This document shows, piece after piece, positions 35,771 through 43,447 of a DNA stretch of 64,000 bases. The notes under the pieces were generated by a model. It saw only the letters and a list, made by a program, of their open reading frames with translations. It searched no databases and was not told the DNA's origin. Source of the DNA: CBDBBY01 sp965205055 (GTDB lineage: Bacteria > Pseudomonadota > Alphaproteobacteria > Rhodobacterales > Rhodobacteraceae). The stretch's first letter is position 1. Each line of letters starts with the position of its first letter. The position numbers were made by a program, and so were the translations under genes. Location of the stretch: contig OZ242030.1 in assembly GCA_965205055.1 (NCBI GenBank), positions 2,790,001 through 2,854,000 on the forward strand, read 5' to 3'.

Positions 35771-36787
35771 ATGATGGTTTCGGACAAGGCCAAATTCGGC
35801 CGCGTCGATCTTGAGGTGACGAAGCTTTCATTCGGCACCGCGCCGATCGGCAATATCTTTCGCCCAATCGACGAACAGACTTCGGATTCAATGTTTCGCA
35901 CCGCTTGGAATGCGGGCGTTCGATATTTCGATACGGCTCCGATGTACGGGCACGGCCTTTCGGAACTTCGATCCGGCCATTCGCTGCGATGGAAGCATCG
36001 GGATGATTTCGTTCTTTCGTCCAAGGTCGGGCGAATCCTCAAGCCGAAGAGGCGGTCGGAAATCAATTTTGCTCCGTGGCGCGATGCAGCCCCGAACGAG
36101 ATGGCTTTCGACTATACCTACGACGGCACGATGCGCTCGTTCGACGACTCGATGCAGCGTTTGGCTCTTGAGCGCATCGAAATCTGCTTCATCCACGACA
36201 TCGACGTGTTCACGCGAGGCGACGAACAGCCGGAAGTCTTCAAGACTGCGATGGACGGATGCTGGAAAGCGCTTTCCGACCTTCGCGACCAAGGCGCGGT
36301 GAAAGCGGTCGGGGTCGGCGTCAACGAATGGGAAGTCTGCCACGAGGCATTGAAGCAACGCGACTTCGACTGCTTCCTGCTGGCCGGCCGGTATACGCTT
36401 CTGGAACAGGAGTCCTTGGACGAATTCCTTCCGCTTTGCGAAGAGCGCGGAGCCGCTGTGGTGGTCGGCGGAGGCTTCAATTCCGGCATACTGGCTACGG
36501 GAGCTGCAGAGGGCGCAAAATACAATTACTCCCCTGCGCCGGCGGACATCATGGACCGCGTCCGCAAGATCGAGCAAGTTTGCAGAAACCATGGCGTTCC
36601 GCTGCCGGCGGCGGCCATGCAGTTCGTCGTCGCCCATCCCGCCATTCCGTCCTTTATTGCCGGAACCCGGACGGTCGAGCAGCTCGACAAAAACATCGCT
36701 TGGTTCAGTCACCCGATTCCCGCCGATTTCTGGGCGGAACTGAAATCGAAGGGACTGATCAGGGAAAACGCTCCGACTCCATCGTGA
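35771..36787 (+). CDS. Aldo/keto reductase, D-threo-aldose (L-fucose) 1-dehydrogenase-like
   Basis: A 338-residue AKR-fold oxidoreductase. The catalytic tetrad is complete: D54 and Y59 in YFDTAPMYGHGLSE, K85 in LSSKVGR, H142 in CFIHDID. The sequence style (GTAPIGN, FDYTYDGTMRSFDDS) matches the D-threo-aldose 1-dehydrogenase group, which oxidises L-fucose and related sugars at C1. GGAG precedes ATG 35771 by nine bases. It overlaps the next gene as GTGA. Together with the mutarotase, lactonase and dehydratase genes in this window it fits a 6-deoxy-sugar route; assignment to that route is inference. Confidence 0.85.
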   Translation: MMVSDKAKFGRVDLEVTKLSFGTAPIGNIFRPIDEQTSDSMFRTAWNAGVRYFDTAPMYGHGLSELRSGHSLRWKHRDDFVLSSKVGRILKPKRRSEINFAPWRDAAPNEMAFDYTYDGTMRSFDDSMQRLALERIEICFIHDIDVFTRGDEQPEVFKTAMDGCWKALSDLRDQGAVKAVGVGVNEWEVCHEALKQRDFDCFLLAGRYTLLEQESLDEFLPLCEERGAAVVVGGGFNSGILATGAAEGAKYNYSPAPADIMDRVRKIEQVCRNHGVPLPAAAMQFVVAHPAIPSFIAGTRTVEQLDKNIAWFSHPIPADFWAELKSKGLIRENAPTPS

Positions 36788-37287
36788 GCTCTACGGATTC
36801 CGATTCTGGACGCCGCGCCCGCAGACTCGGAAAAGGCAGATACAGTTTCGACGACCTGGAGGTCGGCGACTGGTACGAAACCGGGACCGCAAAGGTCGGT
36901 CAAGAACAGATTCAGCGGTTTGCTGAACTGACAGGCGACCGGTTCGCTGTTCATACCGACGACCGGTTCGCGCGCTCGCTCGGCTTCCCTGCCCGGATTG
37001 CCCATGGGCTTCTGGTCGTTTCCATGGCGGACGGGATGAAGTTCAATTCGGAGGTAAAGCTTGAAGCCGTTGCCTCGTTGGGCTGGAGCTTGAGTTTTTC
37101 AGCTCCGGTCTTTGTCGGAGACGAGATTGCCGTTTTGCTGAGGGTCGAATCGAAGCGGGCAACCCGGGATCCGCAACGCGGCATTGTATCCTTTGCAATG
37201 AAAATCTTGAATCAAGACGGGCAAGTCGTGCAGCGCGGATCCAACCTTCTCATGTTGCGCCGAGCTGGACAGCAACATGCCGAATGA
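36784..37287 (+). CDS. MaoC-like (R)-specific enoyl-CoA hydratase/dehydratase
   Basis: A 167-residue hot-dog-fold protein. The hydratase-2 motif is visible around FAELTGDRFAVHTDDRFARS, followed by RIAHGLLVVSMADG. It starts with GTG 36784 in a GTGA overlap with the aldo/keto reductase gene. The frame is open far upstream but only by running over the previous gene. It probably acts on an acyl-CoA, and the divergent acyl-CoA dehydrogenase would be a natural partner. The pairing with an aldose dehydrogenase is odd. Confidence 0.82.
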   Translation: MSSTDSDSGRRARRLGKGRYSFDDLEVGDWYETGTAKVGQEQIQRFAELTGDRFAVHTDDRFARSLGFPARIAHGLLVVSMADGMKFNSEVKLEAVASLGWSLSFSAPVFVGDEIAVLLRVESKRATRDPQRGIVSFAMKILNQDGQVVQRGSNLLMLRRAGQQHAE

Positions 37288-37341
37288 ACCGCCGGCTGTC
37301 CGCAGAGCGGGAGCGGCATTGTGTTCAAATCGTCCATATGT

Positions 37342-37426
37342 GAGTTCGCATTTCGTTGCAGCTACGCCTTGATGGCGGGTCCCCAAGCTGCTTGCAGGGT
37401 CAAAATCCGCAGCTGGAGAATCTCAT
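37342..37426 (+). repeat. Left copy of the 84-85-bp direct repeat flanking the IS
   Basis: This 85-base sequence is identical to 39363-39447 and directly abuts the IS end. It is best read as an exceptionally long target-site duplication. One base of overlap with the IS end leaves 84 or 85 bp open. Confidence 0.9.
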
Positions 37427-39363
37427 CCTGACTTCGACATTTTTTTCTGCTAAACATTTGTTTTTACGTGTTTCCGCCTAAATTTTAGGCACTACATTCC
37501 GCTGGTTTCAAGCTGTTCCCGTCGGCCTCATTCGATCCAACAGGGCGTTCGGGACATCGGCAGTCCCAGGGTCCGGCAGATGCGGTCCATGTCCGGCGTC
37601 GTTTTCGAAGGGAGCGCGTAGCGCCGTTTCGAACGCATGTCGCGCACGATCGAGCATTGCCGGGCGGCGAGGGCGGTCCGGATTCTTTCCGGCGACATCC
37701 GCTCACCCTGCCGCAGCGCGATCCGACAGGCCAGATGGCGCACGCATGCGAACGCCATGTAGGCGATGGCGATGTGCGCCATCACCCGGTCGGGCTTCCA
37801 GTGGAACACCGGGCGCACTTTGAGGTCGTGCTTGGTGATCCGGAAGCTCTCCTCGACCCTCCAGAGTTCGCGGCAGCGGTCGAACAGCTCGGAATGGCCC
37901 ATGTCGGGCGCGTTGGTCACGACGCCTTTCAGCCCGTCCCATCGGGCGGCCTCCTTGATCTTGTCCTCGTCGACTTCCAGCCGGGCTTTTCCCGCGAGCT
38001 TGACGAACCGGCCGAAGCCGCGTCCGGAGAGCGCCTGCGCGGGATTGGCGCTTCGGCCGAGCTTGCGGACCAGCTTGTCGACCGCCTTCTTCCGGTCGGC
38101 GGCGTCCTTTCCGGCCCGCTTCCGGCTCCATCCGACGACGATGCGGCGGCCCTTGTGCTCGAACTCCGCCGAACGCAAGTCCTCGGAGCCGCCGGCCGTC
38201 TTGTAGGCGTCGAGGTCGAGGATCCGCTCCTTCAAGTCCTTCGGCAGCGATTTCAGCCGGGCGCCGACGATGTACTGGAGATTCCGCTCCTCCATGTCCT
38301 TGAGGTTCGCCTCGCCGAACATGCCCCGGTCGGCGACATGGATCGCCGTCTCGACCCCTTCGCGCTTGCGCATTTTCTCCAGCGACGGGATCAGGCTCTT
38401 TCCCTCGTACTCCGATCCGGGGAACACCTCGTAGCCGATCAGCAGCCCGTCGGACGTGACCATAAGCGCAAGCAGGACCTGGGTCCGGGCGTGCCGGCCG
38501 TTCTTGGAGAAGCCGAATTCGCGCAGCCCGTCCGCATCGACCGACTCGAAGTGCAGCGTCGTGCAGTCGAAGAACACGACGCTCGCCGGCTCCGGAAGCA
38601 GCCTCCGCGCCGCCCCGGCCGCGAGATCCTTCATGCTTTCGATCGCTTTCCCGTCCAGCCGGTCCATCATCCGGTAGATCCTCTGCACCGGGATCGAAAC
38701 TCCGAGATCGCTCTCCAGCCGCCGGGCGGTGCCGCGCTTGCTTTCGGGATTGGCGATGCGCGCCGTCGCGATATGCCGAAGCGTCTCGCGCGCCGTGCGG
38801 TTCCTCTTGGCCGGCAGCAGCCCGTCGAAGCCAAGCTGGCGATGGACGGCTCCATAGGCCTCGTGGAAGCCGGTCACGACCCGATGCTCCTCGCGGGTCT
38901 CCTCGATGACGACCGGCGGACCCTTCTTCGCCTTCTCCCGCCGGGTCTCGATCGCCAGATCGACGAGCTTCTCCTGCGGAAGCAGGGAGGGCTGCCGCTC
39001 GCACCGGATTCCGACCTTGATGGTCTCGCCGAGCTCCATGAGCTCCTCCAGCTCGGCGTCGGTCTCGGCGATGCCGATGTGGCGGACGATGCGCTGACTG
39101 ACCTTGCGGCCCTCGCGCACGGATTCGACGAGCTGGACGGACTTCTTGGAGCTTCCCGGCTTGGTTTTGACGCGGAGGAACATGAGGCGATTCCTGATTC
39201 GGCGGTTTCCGAACCGCTACCACGGTTTCCCGGATTGCACAAGAGTATTATCATTGGAGCACTACATTTTCCGCTGGAGCGCGACGGAGCCGGAATCCCC
39301 TTGCGCGCAACGCCCCGGAAAGCCGGAACGGCGCTGAAATCGAGTCAAACTGTCGAAGTCAGG
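37427..39363 (-). mobile_element. IS1634-family insertion sequence, complete
   Basis: A 1.94-kb element bounded by perfect 13-bp terminal inverted repeats (CCTGACTTCGACA at the left, its complement at the right) and flanked by 84-85-bp direct repeats. It encodes one full transposase on the minus strand. IS1634-family elements are known for unusually long, variable target duplications, so ends, flanks and transposase agree. The intact frame and identical flanks suggest a recent insertion, between the MaoC gene and the ImmA-like gene; it breaks no gene I can see. Confidence 0.92.
37528..39183 (-). CDS. IS1634-family transposase (IS4 superfamily, DDE)
   Basis: A 551-residue transposase. A DDE triad is visible at D206 (VVFFDCTTLHFE), D285 (HVADRGMF) and E444 (RELWRVEESFR, the YREK-like motif). 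The N-terminal part KKSVQLVESVREGRKVSQRIV is typical of the family. No frameshift or internal stop is present, so it should be active. A long open frame on the opposite strand (37657-39393) is an antisense shadow of high-GC codons. Confidence 0.92.
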   Translation of the reverse strand: MFLRVKTKPGSSKKSVQLVESVREGRKVSQRIVRHIGIAETDAELEELMELGETIKVGIRCERQPSLLPQEKLVDLAIETRREKAKKGPPVVIEETREEHRVVTGFHEAYGAVHRQLGFDGLLPAKRNRTARETLRHIATARIANPESKRGTARRLESDLGVSIPVQRIYRMMDRLDGKAIESMKDLAAGAARRLLPEPASVVFFDCTTLHFESVDADGLREFGFSKNGRHARTQVLLALMVTSDGLLIGYEVFPGSEYEGKSLIPSLEKMRKREGVETAIHVADRGMFGEANLKDMEERNLQYIVGARLKSLPKDLKERILDLDAYKTAGGSEDLRSAEFEHKGRRIVVGWSRKRAGKDAADRKKAVDKLVRKLGRSANPAQALSGRGFGRFVKLAGKARLEVDEDKIKEAARWDGLKGVVTNAPDMGHSELFDRCRELWRVEESFRITKHDLKVRPVFHWKPDRVMAHIAIAYMAFACVRHLACRIALRQGERMSPERIRTALAARQCSIVRDMRSKRRYALPSKTTPDMDRICRTLGLPMSRTPCWIE

Positions 39364-39447
39364 AGTTCGCATTTCGTTGCAGCTACGCCTTGATGGCGGG
39401 TCCCCAAGCTGCTTGCAGGGTCAAAATCCGCAGCTGGAGAATCTCAT
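39363..39447 (+). repeat. Right copy of the 84-85-bp direct repeat flanking the IS
   Basis: Identical to 37342-37426. It follows the right terminal inverted repeat of the IS without a gap. Confidence 0.9.
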
Positions 39448-39555
39448 GATGCGGACAATCCCGAATTGCGTTTGGTCGCGCTCCATCCAAACCGCTCGTT
39501 CATCGCGACTGAGCGGCGGCAATAAGTCGGGTGCCCAATGGCCTCTGAGCCTTGC

Positions 39556-40818
39556 CTACCAAGCAGCGACTGTCGCCAACTCGTGATTTTCAATCTGCCG
39601 ACTGATCAACCAGCCAGAAACGCCGAATTCGTTTGCGAGGTCTTCCACATCTTCGTCGCTGATGACTCGCCTTCCTCGCAAGCGGCGGTCCAAGGCATCG
39701 GATGGGGCCAGGAACTCTGCGGCGAATGCCCTCGTTCGCGCCTGACGGTCCGTTTCCAGCGAACACAACAACCCGGCGCCTGTATTCGATTTGTCCAAAT
39801 AGTCGCCGAGCGCCCGCGCCGCCAGGAAACGTTTCCTTGTTTCTCTCTTGTGAACCACTATGCATGCCGGCGTTTCCGCCGCCACAAGCCCCTCAACGCG
39901 CGCGGCGGGACGGTGTGCAGTACGCGGACGGAGTGCCAAAGGCCCATCAGATTCAAAGTTGAATCGGCTACTGTGGACGCCAAGACCGCTGCGGACGGCG
40001 CGCGCCAGTTGACACCCATGCTCCCAATTTGAAGCGTTGTCGATCTTCGGCAATTTCTTGCGCAACTCAGGCCAATCACCACCGTCCGCATCTGCAAGCT
40101 TTTTGAGATTTTTGGCCAGCCAAGCGCGAATCTTCGCCAGCCCATCCGCATCCGCCGCCGCAAGGGCTTCCTCGCGCAGGGACGGCGCCGTATTCTCCCA
40201 CAATGCTCTGATCTCGTCAGCGAGCGTCTCTTCCAAGTCAAATGGGTCTTCGCCGAGAAGTGCGGCAGCACTGCAAAAATCCCGTTCTTCCGGATTGAGG
40301 TCGTTGATCGCTTTCCACTCCTGATCGAGGGCCTCCACGTCCGCGCCGTGGCCTCGGAGTCGATCCAACACTGATTCAATGATATTTTTTGCTTGGCTCG
40401 CGAGGTCTTCGCGTTTCACATCCGCCCATCCCTCGTTGACAAACTCTATATCAGCATGATGCGGCTCGCATCGACGCCAACGGAGACGTATCGATTCCGA
40501 TTTAGGCGTCAATGTCAGGCTTGGGTATGCGAATCCATCGCCAGCAAATGCAAGATCATGACGAGAGGCAAAATCTTGCCTCTGCTCCCCGTTGTTCCCT
40601 ACTTCATAAAATAGGTGCCACCAGTTGTAGACAAGCCATTCGGCAATACTGAACATTGGGACGACAATCCGGTCCCGCAACAAGCGTTGGTTGCGGTCGA
40701 CAACCCTCGTGACGATGGATTCGTCAACTTTGATGCAAAGTTCCGCCATCGAACGTTGGGATACCACGTCCGGCGAGCGTTTCACCTCGGCCCATTCGAA
40801 ATCGATATGGATGCTCAT
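39556..40818 (-). CDS. ImmA/IrrE-like protein with degenerate zinc site
   Basis: A 420-residue protein. The C-terminal third follows the ImmA/IrrE layout: KRETRKRFLAARALGDYL, then QARTRAFAAEFLAPSDALDRRL, then a helical segment VEDLANEFGVSGWLISRQIENH. Where active members have HELGH, this one has RALGD, so the zinc ligands and catalytic Glu are missing and it is probably not a peptidase. The N-terminal two thirds (MVPMFSIAEWLVYNWW-like region, VDRNQRLLRDRIVVP) is unknown to me. It begins in an ATGA overlap with a small upstream ORF. A sensor or regulatory role is possible. Confidence 0.65.
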   Translation of the reverse strand: MSIHIDFEWAEVKRSPDVVSQRSMAELCIKVDESIVTRVVDRNQRLLRDRIVVPMFSIAEWLVYNWWHLFYEVGNNGEQRQDFASRHDLAFAGDGFAYPSLTLTPKSESIRLRWRRCEPHHADIEFVNEGWADVKREDLASQAKNIIESVLDRLRGHGADVEALDQEWKAINDLNPEERDFCSAAALLGEDPFDLEETLADEIRALWENTAPSLREEALAAADADGLAKIRAWLAKNLKKLADADGGDWPELRKKLPKIDNASNWEHGCQLARAVRSGLGVHSSRFNFESDGPLALRPRTAHRPAARVEGLVAAETPACIVVHKRETRKRFLAARALGDYLDKSNTGAGLLCSLETDRQARTRAFAAEFLAPSDALDRRLRGRRVISDEDVEDLANEFGVSGWLISRQIENHELATVAAW

Positions 40819-41048
40819 CGCAGCCCCCTGACAACCTGATTGCGCCCCGGCGGATTGCCGTGACGCTCGCCGGAACCTTTCGAATCTGTCCGCGCTTCGT
40901 ATATCGTCTTACCCTTGCGATGCCACATAATCCACGGATAGCCGCTTTTGCCGAACCTGCCTACATTGCCGGACGCCGCGGCGTTGTTCGGCCAGCTTCC
41001 AACGAGTTTGCGGCGATTGCTCAAATCCGATGGACAAAATGCTGCCAT
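40815..41048 (-). CDS. Small protein coupled to the ImmA-like gene (unknown function)
   Basis: A minus-strand ORF whose TGA overlaps the ATG of the ImmA-like gene (ATGA). From ATG 41048, preceded by CCGAGA, it would give 77 residues; an in-frame ATG at 41111 would give 98. It contains VGSWPNNAAASGNVGRFGKS and GYPWIMWHRKGKTIYEARTD, which look like folded-protein sequence rather than a shadow frame. No family is recognised. The exact overlap is the main evidence that it is real and translationally coupled. Confidence 0.45.
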   Translation of the reverse strand: MAAFCPSDLSNRRKLVGSWPNNAAASGNVGRFGKSGYPWIMWHRKGKTIYEARTDSKGSGERHGNPPGRNQVVRGLR

Positions 41049-41228
41049 CAGGTCTCGGTTTCTGCGGACCGGAGAAACTCCGGTTTCGTTTATGGTGGAC
41101 GCTTCCGACATAGCGGCAGGAATTCGCGACGGCAGCGGTGCGCCGACGGCATTGCGCTCGGATCGTCTGGAAATCATGTTCATTCGACGGTATGTAGCCG
41201 GAAATCTTCGGAAAGTCGCGATAACGTC

Positions 41229-42047
41229 ATGAACATATATTTCCAAAGGACCAACCAACGGGCATTCGGCACGTTTCCGCTCAAGGGCAAAGAACTTGCG
41301 CAAGCGCTCAGAACAGCAGTCGATATCGGCTACAGAGCGATAGACACGGCGCAAATGTATGAAAACGAGGCCGATATCGGCAAAGTCCTGTCGTCGCTTT
41401 CCGTCCGGCGGGACGATCTCTGCATCACAACCAAAGTGCATCCGGGCAATTTTTCAAAAGACAAATTCATTCCTTCGGTTCAAGAAAGCCTGTCGAAGCT
41501 GCGGGTCGACTGCGCGGACGTGCTCCTTCTGCATTGGCCGCCTGCGGACGGCGAGGTACGGCCTTCCCTTGAGTTGCTCGCGGAAGCCCGGCGCCAAGGG
41601 CTTGCGCGCAACGTCGGCATATCGAACTATACTTCCAAAATGATGCGGCAAGCTGCGGAGACTGTCGACGCTCCCATCGTCACGAACCAAGTCGAATTCC
41701 ATCCGCTGCTCAATCAGGACATTCTGCTCGCCGCCGCCAGCGAGACGGGGATTCCGCTTTCTTCCTATTGTTCCGTTGCCCGAGGCGCGGTGTTCAAGCA
41801 CCCGGAGTTCGCCGAGATCGGCAATCAATACGGCAAAACTGCGGCGCAAGTGGTGCTGCGCTGGATTCTTCAGAAGGGCGTGTCGATCAATACGATGTCA
41901 ACCAAAGAAGGAAATATCCGCGCCAATTTCGACGTGATGGATTTCACGCTGTCATCGATCGATATGGCGAAGATCGACGCGAAAACCGAACTTCGCCACC
42001 GCATCGTCGACAAGAATCTCGTTCCGACAGCGCCCGATTGGGATTGA
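41229..42047 (+). CDS. Aldo/keto reductase (2,5-diketo-D-gluconate reductase-like)
   Basis: A 272-residue AKR. The tetrad is D39, Y44 (IDTAQMYENE), K69 (ITTKVHPG) and H102 (LLLHWPP); later VGISNYTSKMM, TNQVEFHPLLNQ and AAQVVLRWILQKGV are typical. The N-terminus is a little short (RAFGTFPLKG near residue 12), but the motif order is complete. The frame is open upstream to 40860 but overlaps the small antisense gene there. It is a single gene; substrate unknown. Confidence 0.86.
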   Translation: MNIYFQRTNQRAFGTFPLKGKELAQALRTAVDIGYRAIDTAQMYENEADIGKVLSSLSVRRDDLCITTKVHPGNFSKDKFIPSVQESLSKLRVDCADVLLLHWPPADGEVRPSLELLAEARRQGLARNVGISNYTSKMMRQAAETVDAPIVTNQVEFHPLLNQDILLAAASETGIPLSSYCSVARGAVFKHPEFAEIGNQYGKTAAQVVLRWILQKGVSINTMSTKEGNIRANFDVMDFTLSSIDMAKIDAKTELRHRIVDKNLVPTAPDWD

Positions 42048-42237
42048 ACGAATAAAGCATCGCTCCCGTGCAGCGTCGCTGCGTAAAACTGTCAGCCCCG
42101 CGTTCGGACGGATCCTGCGCCGCATTTCCCGGGACTGTGAAGTCGTCCGGCCGGATGCGCCGTCTTCAGGATTGCGGAAACGCCGCCGAACCGGTTGAGG
42201 TCAAGTGCCTCAGCATTGGATTCGGAGATGCCGAGCA

Positions 42238-43320
42238 CTACGACGTTTGCGACAGATTCCGATTGGTCGCTCGCCCAGCGGGCTCCGCCAGCAAGTTGAC
42301 GACGAGGCGGATCATCAGGTCTTTGGCCGCCGGCGCGCTTTCGGCGACGAGCAGGGCAAGCGCCGTCAACGCTTGGGGGTTGATCTCATGGTTCAGGCCC
42401 TCCTGCTTCAAGTAAAGCAGGAACAGCAATGAGCCGATGCGCTTGTTGCCGTCGGTGAAAGGATGATCTTTCACAACGAAATAAAGAAGGTTCGCAGCCT
42501 TCTCCTCGCGGGAGCGGTAGAGGGGCTCGCCGAACATGGATTGCTCGACGTTGCCTAGGATTGATTTCAAGGCGTCGCCGCGCGGATTTCCGAACAGGGA
42601 AGATGCCTCGCCGCGGAACGCCAGTTCACGCTTGAATTCCGCTATCGCCGCCTCCGCGCGACCGTGATCCAGGACGCCGACGGACGGCTGCGCGCCGGAC
42701 GGCTTCTCCAGACGATCTTCGTCGTATTCCAGCAGCAAGCGCCAAGTGTCGCTGTAGCTGGCGACAATCGCCGACAAGGCCTGTCCGATATCGTCTACAA
42801 ATGCCTGATTCCGAAAGGTGCGGGCAAGTAGATTGAGGGATTCCCGAGCCTCCCGCAGACCGCGCTCGGCTAGGCGCTGCTCGTTCATGGTATGGCCTCG
42901 GACCAAGTGATCGCGCAGGATGCGGGATGCCCATTGGCGGAACCATGTTCCCTGCGCCGACTTGACGCGATAGCCAACTGAAATGATGACTTCGAGATTG
43001 AAGTAATCCGTCTCGCGCGAAACTGTCCGCCTGCCTTCAGATCGAACCCGTGCAAATTTTGCACAGGTTGCCTTCGGGTCTAGTTCGCCCTCCCTGAATA
43101 CATTGCGGATGTGCCTGTTCACGACCGAGCGGTCGCGGCAGAACAGCTCCGCCATCTGCTCTTGGGTCAGCCAGACGGTCTCTCGGTCGAGACGCACGTC
43201 AACGCGAACCTCGCCGCCCGGAGCTTCGTACAAGAGGATGTCGCAGTTCGGATGCGATCCGGGCGTTCCGCTGCTCATCTCATCAGCGCCTTGCGCATGG
43301 GTGGGAAGACTTCGATACAT
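42238..43320 (-). CDS. RhuM-Fic/DOC fusion protein
   Basis: A protein of 360 residues from ATG 43320, which has GGAG seven bases upstream; ATG 43278 (346 residues) is the alternative. The N-terminal half is RhuM-like (VRLDRETVWLTQEQMAELF, SVVNRHIRNVF, DYFNLEVIISVGYRVKS). The C-terminal half is a Fic/DOC domain with the active motif HPFTDGNKRIGSL at about 286-298. Fic enzymes transfer AMP or phosphate to target proteins. No separate antitoxin gene lies next to it, so the RhuM part may control it. Confidence 0.83.
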   Translation of the reverse strand: MYRSLPTHAQGADEMSSGTPGSHPNCDILLYEAPGGEVRVDVRLDRETVWLTQEQMAELFCRDRSVVNRHIRNVFREGELDPKATCAKFARVRSEGRRTVSRETDYFNLEVIISVGYRVKSAQGTWFRQWASRILRDHLVRGHTMNEQRLAERGLREARESLNLLARTFRNQAFVDDIGQALSAIVASYSDTWRLLLEYDEDRLEKPSGAQPSVGVLDHGRAEAAIAEFKRELAFRGEASSLFGNPRGDALKSILGNVEQSMFGEPLYRSREEKAANLLYFVVKDHPFTDGNKRIGSLLFLLYLKQEGLNHEINPQALTALALLVAESAPAAKDLMIRLVVNLLAEPAGRATNRNLSQTS

Positions 43321-43447
43321 GTGCGGTCTCCGCCGCGCAACGTCCGAGCCGTTTGAAGTTGGGCAATGAAAAATCGTCATAAAGTGGACGAGATGGGATC
43401 AGGCTCCTCAGCGATTTGTCGCTTTCTTGAGTGATGACTGTATGAGT

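Noticed and set aside
37657..39393. 578-codon open frame on the plus strand
   Set aside because: It is antisense to the IS transposase, which has a complete DDE triad; the frame is a codon-bias shadow.
42048..42237. Possible small antitoxin gene downstream of the RhuM-Fic gene
   Set aside because: The short frames lack a ribosome site and any antitoxin-like pattern.
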